Positions 49,353 through 60,368 of a stretch of 64,000 nt of DNA are shown piece after piece. The DNA comes from Pelagibacteraceae bacterium AG-426-L23. GTDB taxonomy: Bacteria > Pseudomonadota > Alphaproteobacteria > Pelagibacterales > Pelagibacteraceae. The DNA is taken from contig QCNU01000003.1 of the NCBI GenBank assembly GCA_003213115.1, positions 34,993 through 98,992 of the forward strand, given 5' to 3'. A program made the position numbers and the translations under genes. Under the pieces are notes generated by a model. It did not search any database and had not been told where the DNA came from. It saw only the letters and a program-made list of their open reading frames with translations. Every line of letters starts with the position of its first letter. Position 1 is the first letter of the stretch.

Positions 49353-49527
49353 ATGCTCCCTTTATTAAACTTAATTGCAATTAATTTAGAGAAAATGTAT
49401 TGGATTCTCTTCTAAAAGTCACTTTAATTATAATATTGAAAACAAATTTTAGTTAAAAAAGTAGCATTTAAAGGCATTTTTTAGTGGTATTTTTGCAACA
49501 TATCACAACTATTTTGATAAAATATCC

Positions 49528-51033
49528 TTAAAAAATCCCTGTTTTAGAAGATCTTTTTTTCTTAAATTTTGGCATTACTTGGAGGTTCAAATTTTTAATA
49601 TCTTTAGATTTTAATGACTTTAAATTTTGAACGATTTTTAAAAATCTTCGGGACTCTGTTTTAGAAATGACACCATCAGTTAAGGTTTCAAATTTATTAA
49701 TATACTGAGATCTAGAAAAGGGCCTGAGTCCATAAGGATGTGCATCAGCTACAGTTTTTTCCTCCTCGATTTTAGTTCCGTTTTTCATTAAAATTTCTGC
49801 TCTTCCTCCAAAGCATCTATTTTTTGGATTTTGATCATGATATTTTTTTGTCCATTCAGAATCTTCGAAAGTTTCAATTTTTCTCCACAGTTCAACCGTA
49901 CTTTTTCTTGCCGCTCTCTCGGGTTTATAAGATTTTATATGATGCCAATTACCGTCTTCTAGAGCTACTGCAAATATATACATAATAGAGTGATCTAATG
50001 TCTCTCTACTAGATTTTGGATCCATTTTTTGTGGATCATTTGCTCCAGTACCAATCACATAATGCGTGTGATGACTAGTATAAATATTTATTTTTTTTAT
50101 ATCATTAAAGTTTTTAATTTTTTTTCTCAAACTTCTTGCAAGATCAATTAAAGCTTGGGACTGATATTCAGCTGAGTGTTCTTTGGTATAAGTCTCTAGA
50201 ATGGCCTTTTTTTCTTCATTAATATTTGGAAGTGGAACAGTATATTCTTTACCAGGACCTGAAAGTACGTAGGCTATCACACTATCTTCACCTTCATAAA
50301 TAGGACTAGGAGCGCCTTCTCCTCTCATACATCTATCTACAGACTCTATTGCTAGTTTTCCTGCATGAGCAGGTGCGTAAGCTTTCCAACTTGAAATTTC
50401 ACCTTTTCTCGATTGACGAGTAGAAATTGTCGTATGAAGTGCTTGTTGAATAGATTGATAAATTGTCTCGGTTTTTAATTTTAATAAAGTTCCAATTCCA
50501 GCAGCTACACTAGGACCTAGATGTGCAATGTGATCAATTTTGTGTTCATGTAAACAAATTCCTTTTACTAAATTAACTTGAACTTCGTAACCTGTAAGAA
50601 TTCCCTTTATAAGATCCATTCCACTACAATTTTTTTGTTGGGCTACTGCTAAGATAGGCGGAATATTATCAGCTGGATGACTGTAATCAGCCGCAAGAAA
50701 AGTATCGTGAAAGTCTAACTCTCTTACTGCTGTTCCATTTGCCCATGCTGCCCATTCACAATGAACTTTAATTTTATGATTTAATCCAAAAATAGTTGAT
50801 CCATTTTTTTTTGGATGAGCCAATGCCATACTTCTGGCTGAGATAACAGGCCTTCTATTAAAAGAAGCAATCGCAACAGATGCATTATCAATAATTCTAT
50901 TAATAACCATTTCTATGGAGTCTCCTCCTGGCCTAGATTTGTCAGATGCTATTTCAGCAATCTTCCAAGCCAGTTGTTCTTCTTTTTTAAGTTTTGAGGA
51001 AGAAGGGTAAACTTTAACTTTAATCTCTCTCAT
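49528..51033 (-). CDS. prpD: MmgE/PrpD family protein (2-methylcitrate dehydratase-like)
   Basis: [27 protein letters not shown]; adjacent to aconitase. Confidence 0.88.
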   Translation of the reverse strand: MREIKVKVYPSSSKLKKEEQLAWKIAEIASDKSRPGGDSIEMVINRIIDNASVAIASFNRRPVISARSMALAHPKKNGSTIFGLNHKIKVHCEWAAWANGTAVRELDFHDTFLAADYSHPADNIPPILAVAQQKNCSGMDLIKGILTGYEVQVNLVKGICLHEHKIDHIAHLGPSVAAGIGTLLKLKTETIYQSIQQALHTTISTRQSRKGEISSWKAYAPAHAGKLAIESVDRCMRGEGAPSPIYEGEDSVIAYVLSGPGKEYTVPLPNINEEKKAILETYTKEHSAEYQSQALIDLARSLRKKIKNFNDIKKINIYTSHHTHYVIGTGANDPQKMDPKSSRETLDHSIMYIFAVALEDGNWHHIKSYKPERAARKSTVELWRKIETFEDSEWTKKYHDQNPKNRCFGGRAEILMKNGTKIEEEKTVADAHPYGLRPFSRSQYINKFETLTDGVISKTESRRFLKIVQNLKSLKSKDIKNLNLQVMPKFKKKRSSKTGIF

Positions 51034-51037
51034 AATT

Positions 51038-53710
51038 CTAATTCAACATATTCCTTAAAACATACTGAAGTATTCCGCCATTTTTATAATATTCAATTTC
51101 ATTTTCAGTATCTATTCTTGACAAAAGTTTAATAGTTTTACTTGAGCCATCATCATACTTAATCTCACAATTAATTTCTGCTCTGGGATTAATTCCCTTT
51201 TCAATATCGATTATAGTAAATAATTCTGTGCCCTTAATTTTTAATTTTTTTCTATTGAAACCCTCTTTAAATTGTAATGGTAAAATTCCCATCCCTACAA
51301 GGTTAGATCTATGTATTCTTTCAAAGCTTTCAGCAATAACAGCTTTGATACCTAATAATTTAGTGCCTTTTGCAGCCCAGTCTCTTGAAGATCCTGTTCC
51401 ATATTCTTTTCCAGCGATTACAACTAGACTATTACCTCTTTTTTTATATTCCATAGCTGCATCATAGACACTCATTTGTTTTCCGTCCGGTTGTAATATT
51501 GTAAAACCACCCTCTGTATTAGGGGCCATTTCATTTCTTATTCTAATATTTCCAAATGTTCCTCTCAGCATAACTTCATGATTACCGCGCCTTGCACCAT
51601 ATGAATTAAAATCTTTTTGTTGTACTTGGTGCTTCATAAAATAATTGCCTGTAGGACTGTCTTTTTTAATAGATCCAGCTGGTGAGATATGATCGGTTGT
51701 AACTGTATCTCCAAGAATTAAAAGTGGCCTTGCATCTTTTATTTTTTTAAACCCTTCTGGTTTATCTGGTAAGTTATCAAAAAAAGGAGGTCTCTTTACA
51801 TACGTTGAGCTTTCCTGCCAGTTATAAATGCTACTTTGGTCAGTTTTGATCGAACTCCATTCCTTTGGTCCTTCAGAGACATTTGAATAACGTTTAATAA
51901 ACATATCTGCATTTATAGATTTTAATATTAATTCCTCAATTTCTTTATTAGTTGGCCAAATATCCTTTAAAAAAACATCTTTTCCTTTTTGATCTTTCCC
52001 TAAAGGTGTTGTGTATAAATCATGATGCATATTCCCCACTAACGCATAGGCAACTACTAAAGGTGGGGAAGCTAAATAATTTGCTTTTACATCTGGATTA
52101 ATTCTTCCCTCAAAATTTCTATTTCCCGATAAAACTGAAACAGCATATAAATTTTCTTTCTGTATAGTTTCAGAAATTTCTTTGTCTAAAGGTCCAGAAT
52201 TTCCTATACAAGTTGTGCATCCATAACCAACAAGATTAAAACCTAATTGATCTAGATATTTATTTAAACCAGCTTTTTCTAAATAATCTGTTACTACTTG
52301 AGAGCCTGGAGCTAATGAGGTTTTAACCCATGGTTTAACTTTTAGACCTTTTTCAACAGCATTTTTTGCTAGCAGACCTGCTCCGATCATAACGCTTGGA
52401 TTTGAGGTATTTGTACAAGAGGTAATAGCACCAATTACTATATCTCCATCTTTTATCTTAAAATCTTTTTTACCTACTTTTGCTTCTAAAGGTTTTTTTC
52501 TTTTAGTATTTTCCTTAAAAGCCTTATCAAAACTTTTTGCAGCTTCTGTTAATAAAACTTTATCTTGAGGTCTTTTAGGTCCAGAAATACTTGGTACAAC
52601 TGAATTGAGATCTAATGAAATAGTATCTGTAAATTCTATTTCACCACTTGCCCATAAACCTTGCTCTTTGGAATATTTTTCAACTAGAGAAATCGTTTTT
52701 TCATCTCTACCAGAAAATTTCAAATATTTAATTGTTTCTTCATCAATAGGAAAAAAACCGCAAGTTGCTCCGTACTCTGGTGCCATATTTGCTATAGTTG
52801 CTCTATCTGCTAAAGACAAATTTTTTAAACCATCTCCAAAAAATTCAACAAACTTTCCTACCACTCCTTTTTTTCTTAAAATTTCTACAATGGTTAAAAC
52901 TAAATCGCTAGCAGTTGTTCCTTCTTTTAACTTTCCTTTTATCTCAAAACCAACTACTTCAGGTATTAACATTGAAATAGGCTGACCCAACATAGCTGCT
53001 TCAGCTTCAATACCTCCTACACCCCAACCTAGTACTGACAAACCATTTACCATTGTTGTATGACTGTCTGTTCCAACTAAAGTATCTGGATAAGCATATG
53101 TTTTTCCATCTTCATCTGAAGACCAAACTACTTTTGATAAATATTCCAAATTAACTTGATGGCAGATTCCAGTCCCAGGTGGAACAACTCTAAAATTATT
53201 AAATGCATTTTGTCCCCATTTTAAGAAAGAATATCTCTCTCCATTTCTATCAAATTCTTTTTGAACATTTTTTGTGAAAGAGTCTTTTTTTGCATAATTA
53301 TCAACCATTACTGAATGATCAATTACTAAATCTACTTTTGATAATGGATTAATTTTTTTTGGGTCTTTATTTTTTGATTTAACTGCATCTCTCATTGCAG
53401 CCAAATCAGCTACTGCAGGAATTCCTGTATAATCTTGCAACAAAATTCTCGCAGGTCTGTATGCTATTTCCATTTTAGAATTTTTGGTTTTCAACCAGTC
53501 TGCAATAGCTTTAATTTGCCTTTTATCTACTGTAACTTCATCCTCAAATCGAAGTAAATTTTCAAGCAATACTTTTAAAGATTTAGGTAATTTTGTAATA
53601 CCAGAAAGACCATTTTTTTCTGCCTTAGATAAGTTATAAAAATGGTATGGTTTTCCTGAAATATCAAGTTTATCTAATGATTGAAAAGAATTTTTACTTT
53701 TAAAATTCAT
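51038..53710 (-). CDS. acnA: Aconitate hydratase
   Basis: 890 aa; [73 protein letters not shown]. Confidence 0.97.
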   Translation of the reverse strand: MNFKSKNSFQSLDKLDISGKPYHFYNLSKAEKNGLSGITKLPKSLKVLLENLLRFEDEVTVDKRQIKAIADWLKTKNSKMEIAYRPARILLQDYTGIPAVADLAAMRDAVKSKNKDPKKINPLSKVDLVIDHSVMVDNYAKKDSFTKNVQKEFDRNGERYSFLKWGQNAFNNFRVVPPGTGICHQVNLEYLSKVVWSSDEDGKTYAYPDTLVGTDSHTTMVNGLSVLGWGVGGIEAEAAMLGQPISMLIPEVVGFEIKGKLKEGTTASDLVLTIVEILRKKGVVGKFVEFFGDGLKNLSLADRATIANMAPEYGATCGFFPIDEETIKYLKFSGRDEKTISLVEKYSKEQGLWASGEIEFTDTISLDLNSVVPSISGPKRPQDKVLLTEAAKSFDKAFKENTKRKKPLEAKVGKKDFKIKDGDIVIGAITSCTNTSNPSVMIGAGLLAKNAVEKGLKVKPWVKTSLAPGSQVVTDYLEKAGLNKYLDQLGFNLVGYGCTTCIGNSGPLDKEISETIQKENLYAVSVLSGNRNFEGRINPDVKANYLASPPLVVAYALVGNMHHDLYTTPLGKDQKGKDVFLKDIWPTNKEIEELILKSINADMFIKRYSNVSEGPKEWSSIKTDQSSIYNWQESSTYVKRPPFFDNLPDKPEGFKKIKDARPLLILGDTVTTDHISPAGSIKKDSPTGNYFMKHQVQQKDFNSYGARRGNHEVMLRGTFGNIRIRNEMAPNTEGGFTILQPDGKQMSVYDAAMEYKKRGNSLVVIAGKEYGTGSSRDWAAKGTKLLGIKAVIAESFERIHRSNLVGMGILPLQFKEGFNRKKLKIKGTELFTIIDIEKGINPRAEINCEIKYDDGSSKTIKLLSRIDTENEIEYYKNGGILQYVLRNMLN

Positions 53711-53713
53711 GTT

Positions 53714-54301
53714 CTATACATAGAACATAATAACACAAACGATAAGTAAAAAAGACATTATATAGTTAAAATTCCTTATAAATTTTTCACTTGTGGCAAA
53801 ATTTCTTAAGTACATTCCTACTAAACACCAGCTATTTATACTTAAAACAGCCATAAAGAAAAAAAAAGAAATTACTATAAAAGAGTCCCTTAAAAAATTA
53901 TTCGGATCAATAAATATTGAGACTGTTGTCATAGATACTACTAAACTTTTTGGATTAACGAATTGAAGAATAAATGCTTTACTAAAAGATATTGGATTTT
54001 TTATTTGAGCTTCCTTTGGAGTTTTGGAAAAAGATATTAAATATGCAAGATAAACTAAAAAAATTGAACCTAAAATACGAATGATTTCTTGAATATAAGG
54101 ATATTGTTTAAAAATTAAAATTAAACCTGTGTTCATTAAAATTAATAATAAAGTCCAACCAGAAATTACAGCAAGTATTAGTGGCAAAGTTTTTTTGTAA
54201 CCAAAATTAAATCCTGAATATGAAGACATAATATTATTAGGTCCAGGAGTCATAGCTGTAACAAAACCAAATATTATAAGACTTAATAAATCAGGATACA
54301 T
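53714..54301 (-). CDS. LysE family translocator
   Basis: FGFVTAMTPGPNNIMSSYSGFNFGYKKTLPLILAVISGW. Confidence 0.9.
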   Translation of the reverse strand: MYPDLLSLIIFGFVTAMTPGPNNIMSSYSGFNFGYKKTLPLILAVISGWTLLLILMNTGLILIFKQYPYIQEIIRILGSIFLVYLAYLISFSKTPKEAQIKNPISFSKAFILQFVNPKSLVVSMTTVSIFIDPNNFLRDSFIVISFFFFMAVLSINSWCLVGMYLRNFATSEKFIRNFNYIMSFLLIVCVIMFYV

Positions 54302-54637
54302 TTATGCAATATCAAGACCGTTTTCAGCCTTTTGTGAAGGGTGGATTAAAACTACTTTTCCATCTTTTTCTATAGCACCTAAAATTAAAACCTCAGATAT
54401 AATTCCTGCTATATTCTTTTTTGGAAAATTACATACACCAATAACCTGTTTTCCAATAAGATTTTCTTTAGAATAGTAATGTGTAATCTGAGCAGAAGAC
54501 TGTTTGACCCCTATTTCTTTTCCAAAATCAACCTTTATTACCAAAGAGGGTTTTCTTGCTTTTTCATTCTTCTCTACAGAAAGAACTGTGCCTAGTTTAA
54601 TTTGAACTTTTTTAAAATCATCATATGTTATTTCCAT
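54302..54637 (-). CDS. CsaA-like tRNA-binding-domain protein
   Basis: IKLGTVLSVEKNEKARKPSLVIKVDFGKEIGVKQSSAQITHYY; QVIGVCNFPKKNIAGIISEVLILG. Confidence 0.88.
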   Translation of the reverse strand: MEITYDDFKKVQIKLGTVLSVEKNEKARKPSLVIKVDFGKEIGVKQSSAQITHYYSKENLIGKQVIGVCNFPKKNIAGIISEVLILGAIEKDGKVVLIHPSQKAENGLDIA

Positions 54638-54650
54638 TTATCCTCCTAAA

Positions 54651-54677
54651 AAAAAGGGGGCTTGAAGCCCCCTTTTT
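54651..54677. terminator. Hairpin terminator between the Liv substrate-binding protein and csaA-like gene
   Basis: AAAAAGGGGGC-TTGAA-GCCCCCTTTTT. Confidence 0.9.
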
Positions 54678-54697
54678 AATTTTATGAGTTAAAAAAA

Positions 54698-55801
54698 TTA
54701 CAGTTGTTTGTAATTTCCTTTACTCCATTCGTACCATACGTAACCTGGTAGACTTACATCGCCTTTTTTATCAAAGCTTAAAGTTCCAAGCACTGTATTA
54801 AATTTACCTTTTTTCATAGCTTTCATAACTTTTTTACTATCAGTTGACCCAGCAGCTTTTGCAGCTTGTTCGAACACTTCTAAAGCAGCATATGAGTAAA
54901 GAACATAACCTTCAGGCTCGATACCAGCAGCTTTAAACTTTTTAACTAATGGAGCTGCTTGAGGATTATTTCTAGGATCCGGGCTAAAAGTCATTAATGT
55001 ACCTTCGCCAGCATTACCAGTAATTTGCCAGTATTCAGCAGTAACTAATGCGTCTCCGCTGATTAGTTTAGTTTTCATACCTTGGTCTCTCATTTGTCTT
55101 ACGATTAAACCACCTTCAGTATGGTAACCGCCAAGATAAACTGCATCAATACCTTTTGACTTAAGTTTAGAAACCAAAGCAGAATAATCTTTTTCACCTG
55201 CTGTAATCGCTTCATACATAGTTTCTTTTAAGCCTTTTTTATTCATGTTCATTTTCGTTGCGTCTGCTAAACCTTTTCCGTAAGCAGTTTTGTCATGAAT
55301 AATTGCAACTTTTTTTCCTTTGTATTCTTTTGCTAAGAATGCTCCAGCAACTTCACCTTGTTGGTCATCTCTACCGCAAACTCTGAATACGTTTGGTCCA
55401 CCTTCATCCGTAAAAGCCGGATTTGTTGAAGCTGGAGAAACTTGGATGATACCTTCTTCTGTATAAACTTTTGAAGCTGGTATTGAAGATCCAGAACAGA
55501 AGTGGCCTGCAACGTAGGCAACTTTTTGTGATACAAATTTATTAGCAACTGCAACTGCTTGTTTTGGATCACAAGCATCATCGCCTATTACTAATTTAAC
55601 TTTTTCTCCGTTGATACCACCTTTTGCATTAACGTCTTTAACCCACATTTCAGCACCAGCTTTAAGCTGAGCACCAAAAGATGCATATTGTCCGCTCATT
55701 GGTCCAGCACTTGCAACGATAACATCAGCCTTTGCTGAGAACGAACCAAACATTAATAAGGCAGTAAATATAGAAATTAGATATTTCACTGATCTAATCA
55801 T
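54698..55801 (-). CDS. livK: Branched-chain amino acid ABC transporter substrate-binding protein
   Basis: DVIVASAGPMSGQYASFGAQLKAGAEMWVKDVNAKGGINGEKV. Confidence 0.95.
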   Translation of the reverse strand: MIRSVKYLISIFTALLMFGSFSAKADVIVASAGPMSGQYASFGAQLKAGAEMWVKDVNAKGGINGEKVKLVIGDDACDPKQAVAVANKFVSQKVAYVAGHFCSGSSIPASKVYTEEGIIQVSPASTNPAFTDEGGPNVFRVCGRDDQQGEVAGAFLAKEYKGKKVAIIHDKTAYGKGLADATKMNMNKKGLKETMYEAITAGEKDYSALVSKLKSKGIDAVYLGGYHTEGGLIVRQMRDQGMKTKLISGDALVTAEYWQITGNAGEGTLMTFSPDPRNNPQAAPLVKKFKAAGIEPEGYVLYSYAALEVFEQAAKAAGSTDSKKVMKAMKKGKFNTVLGTLSFDKKGDVSLPGYVWYEWSKGNYKQL

Positions 55802-55886
55802 TTTTTCTCCTTGTTAATTAATTAATTAATTTGGAATAATAAACTACAACTATAAGTTAGTGTAAATACACAAACTGTCCAAAAAG

Positions 55887-56603
55887 TTATTTTTTTCCGC
55901 CTTCTAAATAAGCTGCCTGCACGTCAGGGTTGTTTAGAAGATCTTTGCCACTTCCCTCAAGGTTTATATTTCCATTAACTAGAACATATCCTCTATCAGC
56001 TAATTCAAGTGCCTTTTTTGCATTCTGTTCCACTAAAAAAACTGTCACTCCTTTTTCTTTATTAATATTTTTTATAGAGGCAAAAATTTGATTTACAAGT
56101 TTTGGCGCAATTCCTAACGAAGGTTCATCTAATAAAAGCATTCGTGGCCTAGCCATCATAGCTCTGCCAATAGCTAGCATTTGTTGCTCGCCTCCAGATA
56201 AAGTTCCTCCTCTTTGCAATAATCGATCCTTTAAAACGGGGAAAAGATCATAAACTTCCTTTGCGTCTTGATCAAAATTTTTTCCTTTTTGATTTACAGA
56301 TGCACCCAATCTTAAATTATCCTCTACAGTTAATCTTGAAAATATCCTTCTTCCTTCGGGAACTTGGGAAATACCAAGATTTACAATATCATGTGGAGGT
56401 AAATTTGATATATCTTTTTTATCAAAAACTATTTCACCAGTTGCGGCTTTATTTACTCCGCTTATTGTCATTAGTAGAGTCGATTTCCCTGCGCCATTTG
56501 ATCCAATTAAAGCAACTATTTCACCATCGTTTACTTTAACATCTACACCTCGAAGTGCTTGTATATTTCCATAAAAAGTTTCGACTTTAGAAATATTTAG
56601 CAT
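55887..56603 (-). CDS. livF: Branched-chain amino acid ABC transporter ATP-binding protein LivF
   Basis: GSNGAGKSTLL; LSGGEQQMLAIGRAMMARPRMLLLDEPSLGIAP. Confidence 0.96.
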   Translation of the reverse strand: MLNISKVETFYGNIQALRGVDVKVNDGEIVALIGSNGAGKSTLLMTISGVNKAATGEIVFDKKDISNLPPHDIVNLGISQVPEGRRIFSRLTVEDNLRLGASVNQKGKNFDQDAKEVYDLFPVLKDRLLQRGGTLSGGEQQMLAIGRAMMARPRMLLLDEPSLGIAPKLVNQIFASIKNINKEKGVTVFLVEQNAKKALELADRGYVLVNGNINLEGSGKDLLNNPDVQAAYLEGGKK

Positions 56604-56604
56604 T

Positions 56605-57399
56605 TTATTCCTCCGTTCCTAAATAGGCCTCGATAACTTCGGGACTTGTTTTCGTTTCTTGTGCTGTTCCCTCAAAAATTTTTTTTCCATAGTTCAAAAC
56701 AACAACGTGATCAGAAATTCCCATGACAACACTCATGTCATGTTCAATTAATAAAATTCCAGTTTTTTTATCTTTTTGTATAAATTTAAGTAATTTATTT
56801 AATTCAGCTGACTCTTTAGCATTAAGTCCTGCAGCTGGTTCATCTAAACATAAAAGATGAGGTTCTATACACATGGCCCTAACAATCTCTAATTTTCTTT
56901 GATCTCCGTATGGAAGATCGCCTGCGTTATCATCCGCTCTATTTGTAAGATTAATTATATCTAACCAATATTTAGAAATTTCTTTTGCTTCTTTTTCTTT
57001 TTTTAAAAAAGAAGGTGCATTTATTAATCCTAATAAAGAAAAGCCTGAAGCCACCATAAGTTTATTATGTTGTGCTACCATCATATTTTCTAAAACTGAC
57101 ATTTGTGGAAATAATCTGATATTTTGAAAGGTTCTTGCCACACCAGCTTTTTGAGCAACTTTAAAATCTGAAAATTTTTTCAAATCTAATGTTTTGTTAT
57201 CTTTATTCAAAAACATAGACCCAGATGTGGCTTTATAAAAACCAGTTAAACAATTAAAAACTGTAGTTTTTCCAGCACCATTAGGCCCTATAATAGACGT
57301 TATTTGATCTTTCTTTGCTGAAAAAGATAGGTCATCAATTGCGATCAACCCTCCAAACTTCATTGTTAAATTTTCTACACTAAGTAACTTCTCACTCAT
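56605..57399 (-). CDS. livG: Branched-chain amino acid ABC transporter ATP-binding protein LivG
   Basis: MKFGGLIAIDDLSF; GPNGAGKTTVFNCLTGFYK; HLLCLDEPAAGLNAKESAEL. Confidence 0.96.
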   Translation of the reverse strand: MSEKLLSVENLTMKFGGLIAIDDLSFSAKKDQITSIIGPNGAGKTTVFNCLTGFYKATSGSMFLNKDNKTLDLKKFSDFKVAQKAGVARTFQNIRLFPQMSVLENMMVAQHNKLMVASGFSLLGLINAPSFLKKEKEAKEISKYWLDIINLTNRADDNAGDLPYGDQRKLEIVRAMCIEPHLLCLDEPAAGLNAKESAELNKLLKFIQKDKKTGILLIEHDMSVVMGISDHVVVLNYGKKIFEGTAQETKTSPEVIEAYLGTEE

Positions 57400-57403
57400 A
57401 AAA

Positions 57404-58672
57404 CTATTTTTCTTTAACCATTGTTATAGTTGGCTTTCTTTTCGCTAATATGCCTTTAGGTCTAAAAACCATTATTAAAACCATTGCTCCACCAAAAGCG
57501 ACCATTCTGTATGACTCAAAATCTCTAAAAACTTCTATTAGTCCAATTAAAAAAATAGTTGATAAAACAACACCTGTTTGTGACCCCATGCCACCTAATA
57601 CAACTATTGCTACTATTATTGCAGACTCTATAAAGGTAAAACTTTCTGGACTTATAAATGCTTGTCTAGTAGCAAAAAATGATCCTGCAAATCCTCCAAA
57701 CATAGCACCAACAGCAAACGCAGTTAGTTTAGTGTTTCTTGGATTAACACCTAAAGACTTACATGCAATTTCATCTTCTCTTAAAGCTTCCCAAGCTCTA
57801 CCAACTGGTAATCTACGTATTTTAATTGTAAAAAAATTAGTAATTAGAGCAAGGATAAGTATTAAATAATAGAGAAAAATAATTCTTTGCATTGGACTAT
57901 ATTCTAATCCGAAGAATGTATGAAACGTTTCGACTCCTTCATCTGGATAACGTTTAAAAGGTAAACCAAAAAATGAAGGCCTTGGTATTCCTGTTAGACC
58001 ATCGGGTCCTTTTGTTAGCTCATACCAGTTAAGTAAAAGAATTCTTATCATTTCTCCAAAAGCAAGAGTAACTATCGCTAAATAATCGCCTCTTAATCTT
58101 AAAACTGGAAAACCTAATAAAATTCCAAACATACCTGCAAAAAGTCCAGCTAAAGGAAGGCAAATCCAAAAAGACCAACCAAAATGAATTGCGAAAAGAG
58201 CATAAGAATAAGCCCCTACAGCATAGAAAGCTACATAACCTAAATCTAAAAGTCCCGCTAACCCGATAACAATATTTAAACCCCAACCTAACATAATGTA
58301 AGTCATCATCATGATGGCTATATCCATCCAATAACGATCAGCAAAAGGTAAAAATGGAAAAATTATAGAAAAGATAACTGCGCCTAATGCTATTTGTGAA
58401 CCTTTTGTATCTAAAAAATTGGATATTGCTTTTCCAAATGACGAAGGTTCGCCTCTTCTTTGATCTTTTTTAAAAGTGTAAATATTAATAAAGAATCTTC
58501 CAACTGCACAAAAGGCAACTATTAAGGCAACAACTAACCATTTTGGCTGAACAACCAAAGCTTCATTTACTGCTACTGTTCTTAGTCCAACTATAGGTCC
58601 AAATAATGCTAAAGCTATCAAACCTGTAAATAAACTGTCTTTAAGTGAACTTTGTAAAAAATTTTTATCCAT
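57404..58672 (-). CDS. livM: Branched-chain amino acid ABC transporter permease LivM
   Basis: GLNIVIGLAGLLDLGYVAFYAVGAYSYAL; GRAWEALREDEIACKSLGVN. Confidence 0.96.
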   Translation of the reverse strand: MDKNFLQSSLKDSLFTGLIALALFGPIVGLRTVAVNEALVVQPKWLVVALIVAFCAVGRFFINIYTFKKDQRRGEPSSFGKAISNFLDTKGSQIALGAVIFSIIFPFLPFADRYWMDIAIMMMTYIMLGWGLNIVIGLAGLLDLGYVAFYAVGAYSYALFAIHFGWSFWICLPLAGLFAGMFGILLGFPVLRLRGDYLAIVTLAFGEMIRILLLNWYELTKGPDGLTGIPRPSFFGLPFKRYPDEGVETFHTFFGLEYSPMQRIIFLYYLILILALITNFFTIKIRRLPVGRAWEALREDEIACKSLGVNPRNTKLTAFAVGAMFGGFAGSFFATRQAFISPESFTFIESAIIVAIVVLGGMGSQTGVVLSTIFLIGLIEVFRDFESYRMVAFGGAMVLIMVFRPKGILAKRKPTITMVKEK

Positions 58673-58673
58673 T

Positions 58674-59585
58674 TTATACTTTTTCTATATCTGGTTTGCC
58701 CAAAAAGCCTGTTGGAAAAAATATTAAAACAATAACTAGTGTTGTAAAAGCAGCTATATCTTTATATTCAATTGAAATATATCCTGACCAAAATACTTCT
58801 ATTAGTCCAATTAAGAGTCCTCCTAACATAGCTCCAGGGATTGAACCTATTCCACCTAAAACTGCAGCAGTAAAAGCTTTTATTCCAGCTAAAAATCCAA
58901 TGTAAAAATCGATTACACCGTAATACATTACAAACATCATTCCAGCTACAGAAGCTAATGATGAACCTATTATAAATGTCATAGATATAGTTCTGTCTAC
59001 GTTTATTCCCATTAGAGCAGTCATTGTCCTGTCTTGCTCGCAAGCTCTTTGAGCGCGTCCAAGAGCTGTTCTCGTAATTAATAATGTAAAAATTGCCATC
59101 AAAACTATAGTTACTAAAACAATAAAAATTTGAAGATAGCTTAAGGTAACTACAAATTCTGATTCCTCAAAAAAATTAAAACCTCCTTGTATGACTGGTT
59201 GTAAAGTTTTAATTCTTGCCCCTTGAGCGGCCTGCACATAGTTTTGAAGTACTATAGACATACCTAAAGCTGAAATAAGTGGAGCCAATCTAAAAGATTT
59301 TCTCAAAGGTTTATAAGCTAATTTTTCTACCGTCCACCCATAACAAGCCGTAAAAACCATAGATATTAACAAAACCAATATTAATATAACTGGAAGTGCA
59401 ATTGCTGTTAAGGCAAAAAGAATAAATGAAATTAAAGCAACAAACGCGCCCACCATAAAAATATCACCGTGGGCAAAATTAATCATTCCAATGATTCCAT
59501 AAACCATTGTATAACCAATAGCGATTAGACCATAAACAGATCCTAGTGTGAGACCATTAATTAATTGTTGTAGAAAATACTCCAT
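58674..59585 (-). CDS. livH: Branched-chain amino acid ABC transporter permease LivH
   Basis: LQQLINGLTLGSVYGLIAIGYTMVYGIIGMINFAHGDIFMVGAF. Confidence 0.97.
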   Translation of the reverse strand: MEYFLQQLINGLTLGSVYGLIAIGYTMVYGIIGMINFAHGDIFMVGAFVALISFILFALTAIALPVILILVLLISMVFTACYGWTVEKLAYKPLRKSFRLAPLISALGMSIVLQNYVQAAQGARIKTLQPVIQGGFNFFEESEFVVTLSYLQIFIVLVTIVLMAIFTLLITRTALGRAQRACEQDRTMTALMGINVDRTISMTFIIGSSLASVAGMMFVMYYGVIDFYIGFLAGIKAFTAAVLGGIGSIPGAMLGGLLIGLIEVFWSGYISIEYKDIAAFTTLVIVLIFFPTGFLGKPDIEKV

Positions 59586-59604
59586 GCTCTCCCTTGAAAA
59601 AAAT

Positions 59605-60363
59605 TTAAAATTTTTTAAAGATGCTATTTAAGACTTTTTGTTGGACTTTGTAAAATTTCTTTTTTTTCAGTTCTCTAAGCACAAAGGCATTTGTACCGCC
59701 TGGAGTTTGTGATTCTACTACAAGTTGTTTTAAAGATAATTTTTTTTTATTTATTGCATCTTCAGACAAAGCTGAAAAAAGTTCTCTAGCATAATTCTCT
59801 GCTTCTTTTCTTTTTACCCCTTTAGAAACAAGCCAGTCACTTGTGGTGGAAACTAAATTGTAAAATGGAGCCATAAAAGAAGAAGTAGCCCAAAAACTCT
59901 TAGAAACTTTTTCACTCTTTACCTCTATAACCTTTCCTAAATTTTTAAAAAAATTTTTAACACTTCTGTCAGGTGGAAAAATAACAATAGGACCCTTTTT
60001 CATTCCTATAAACGGTAAAGGTATTACTCTTGTAATGTTTTTATTTTTCGTGTTTTCCCTAAGTTTTTTTAAATTTATTGTAGAAATAAAACTTATTATT
60101 TTTTTATTTTTTTTAAAATAAAGATTTTTTAAAATTTTTTCTCCCACCTTAGGCGTAATAGCTAAAAATACCCAATTAGATTTATCTATTAATTGTTGAT
60201 TATTCTTAGATATCTGAATTTTTTTAAATCTTTTGCTTAATTTTTTTGCTAATATTCTATTGCGAGGGGAGAGGTAAATTTTTTTAAATTTTAATTTTGA
60301 TTTAAAAATACCTTCAATGACTGAAGATGAAATATGTCCAGTTCCTAAAAAGCCTAAAATCAT
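59605..60363 (-). CDS. proC: Pyrroline-5-carboxylate reductase-like protein
   Basis: MILGFLGTGHISSSVIEGIF Rossmann motif; VESQTPGGTNAFVLREL. Confidence 0.85.
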   Translation of the reverse strand: MILGFLGTGHISSSVIEGIFKSKLKFKKIYLSPRNRILAKKLSKRFKKIQISKNNQQLIDKSNWVFLAITPKVGEKILKNLYFKKNKKIISFISTINLKKLRENTKNKNITRVIPLPFIGMKKGPIVIFPPDRSVKNFFKNLGKVIEVKSEKVSKSFWATSSFMAPFYNLVSTTSDWLVSKGVKRKEAENYARELFSALSEDAINKKKLSLKQLVVESQTPGGTNAFVLRELKKKKFYKVQQKVLNSIFKKF

Positions 60364-60368
60364 AGATT

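Noticed and set aside
55333-55581. ORFs nested in livK and other transporter genes (55333-55581, 56261-56539, 58029-58331, 58768-59043)
   Set aside because: Out-of-frame artefacts of AT-rich coding sequence within well-supported genes.
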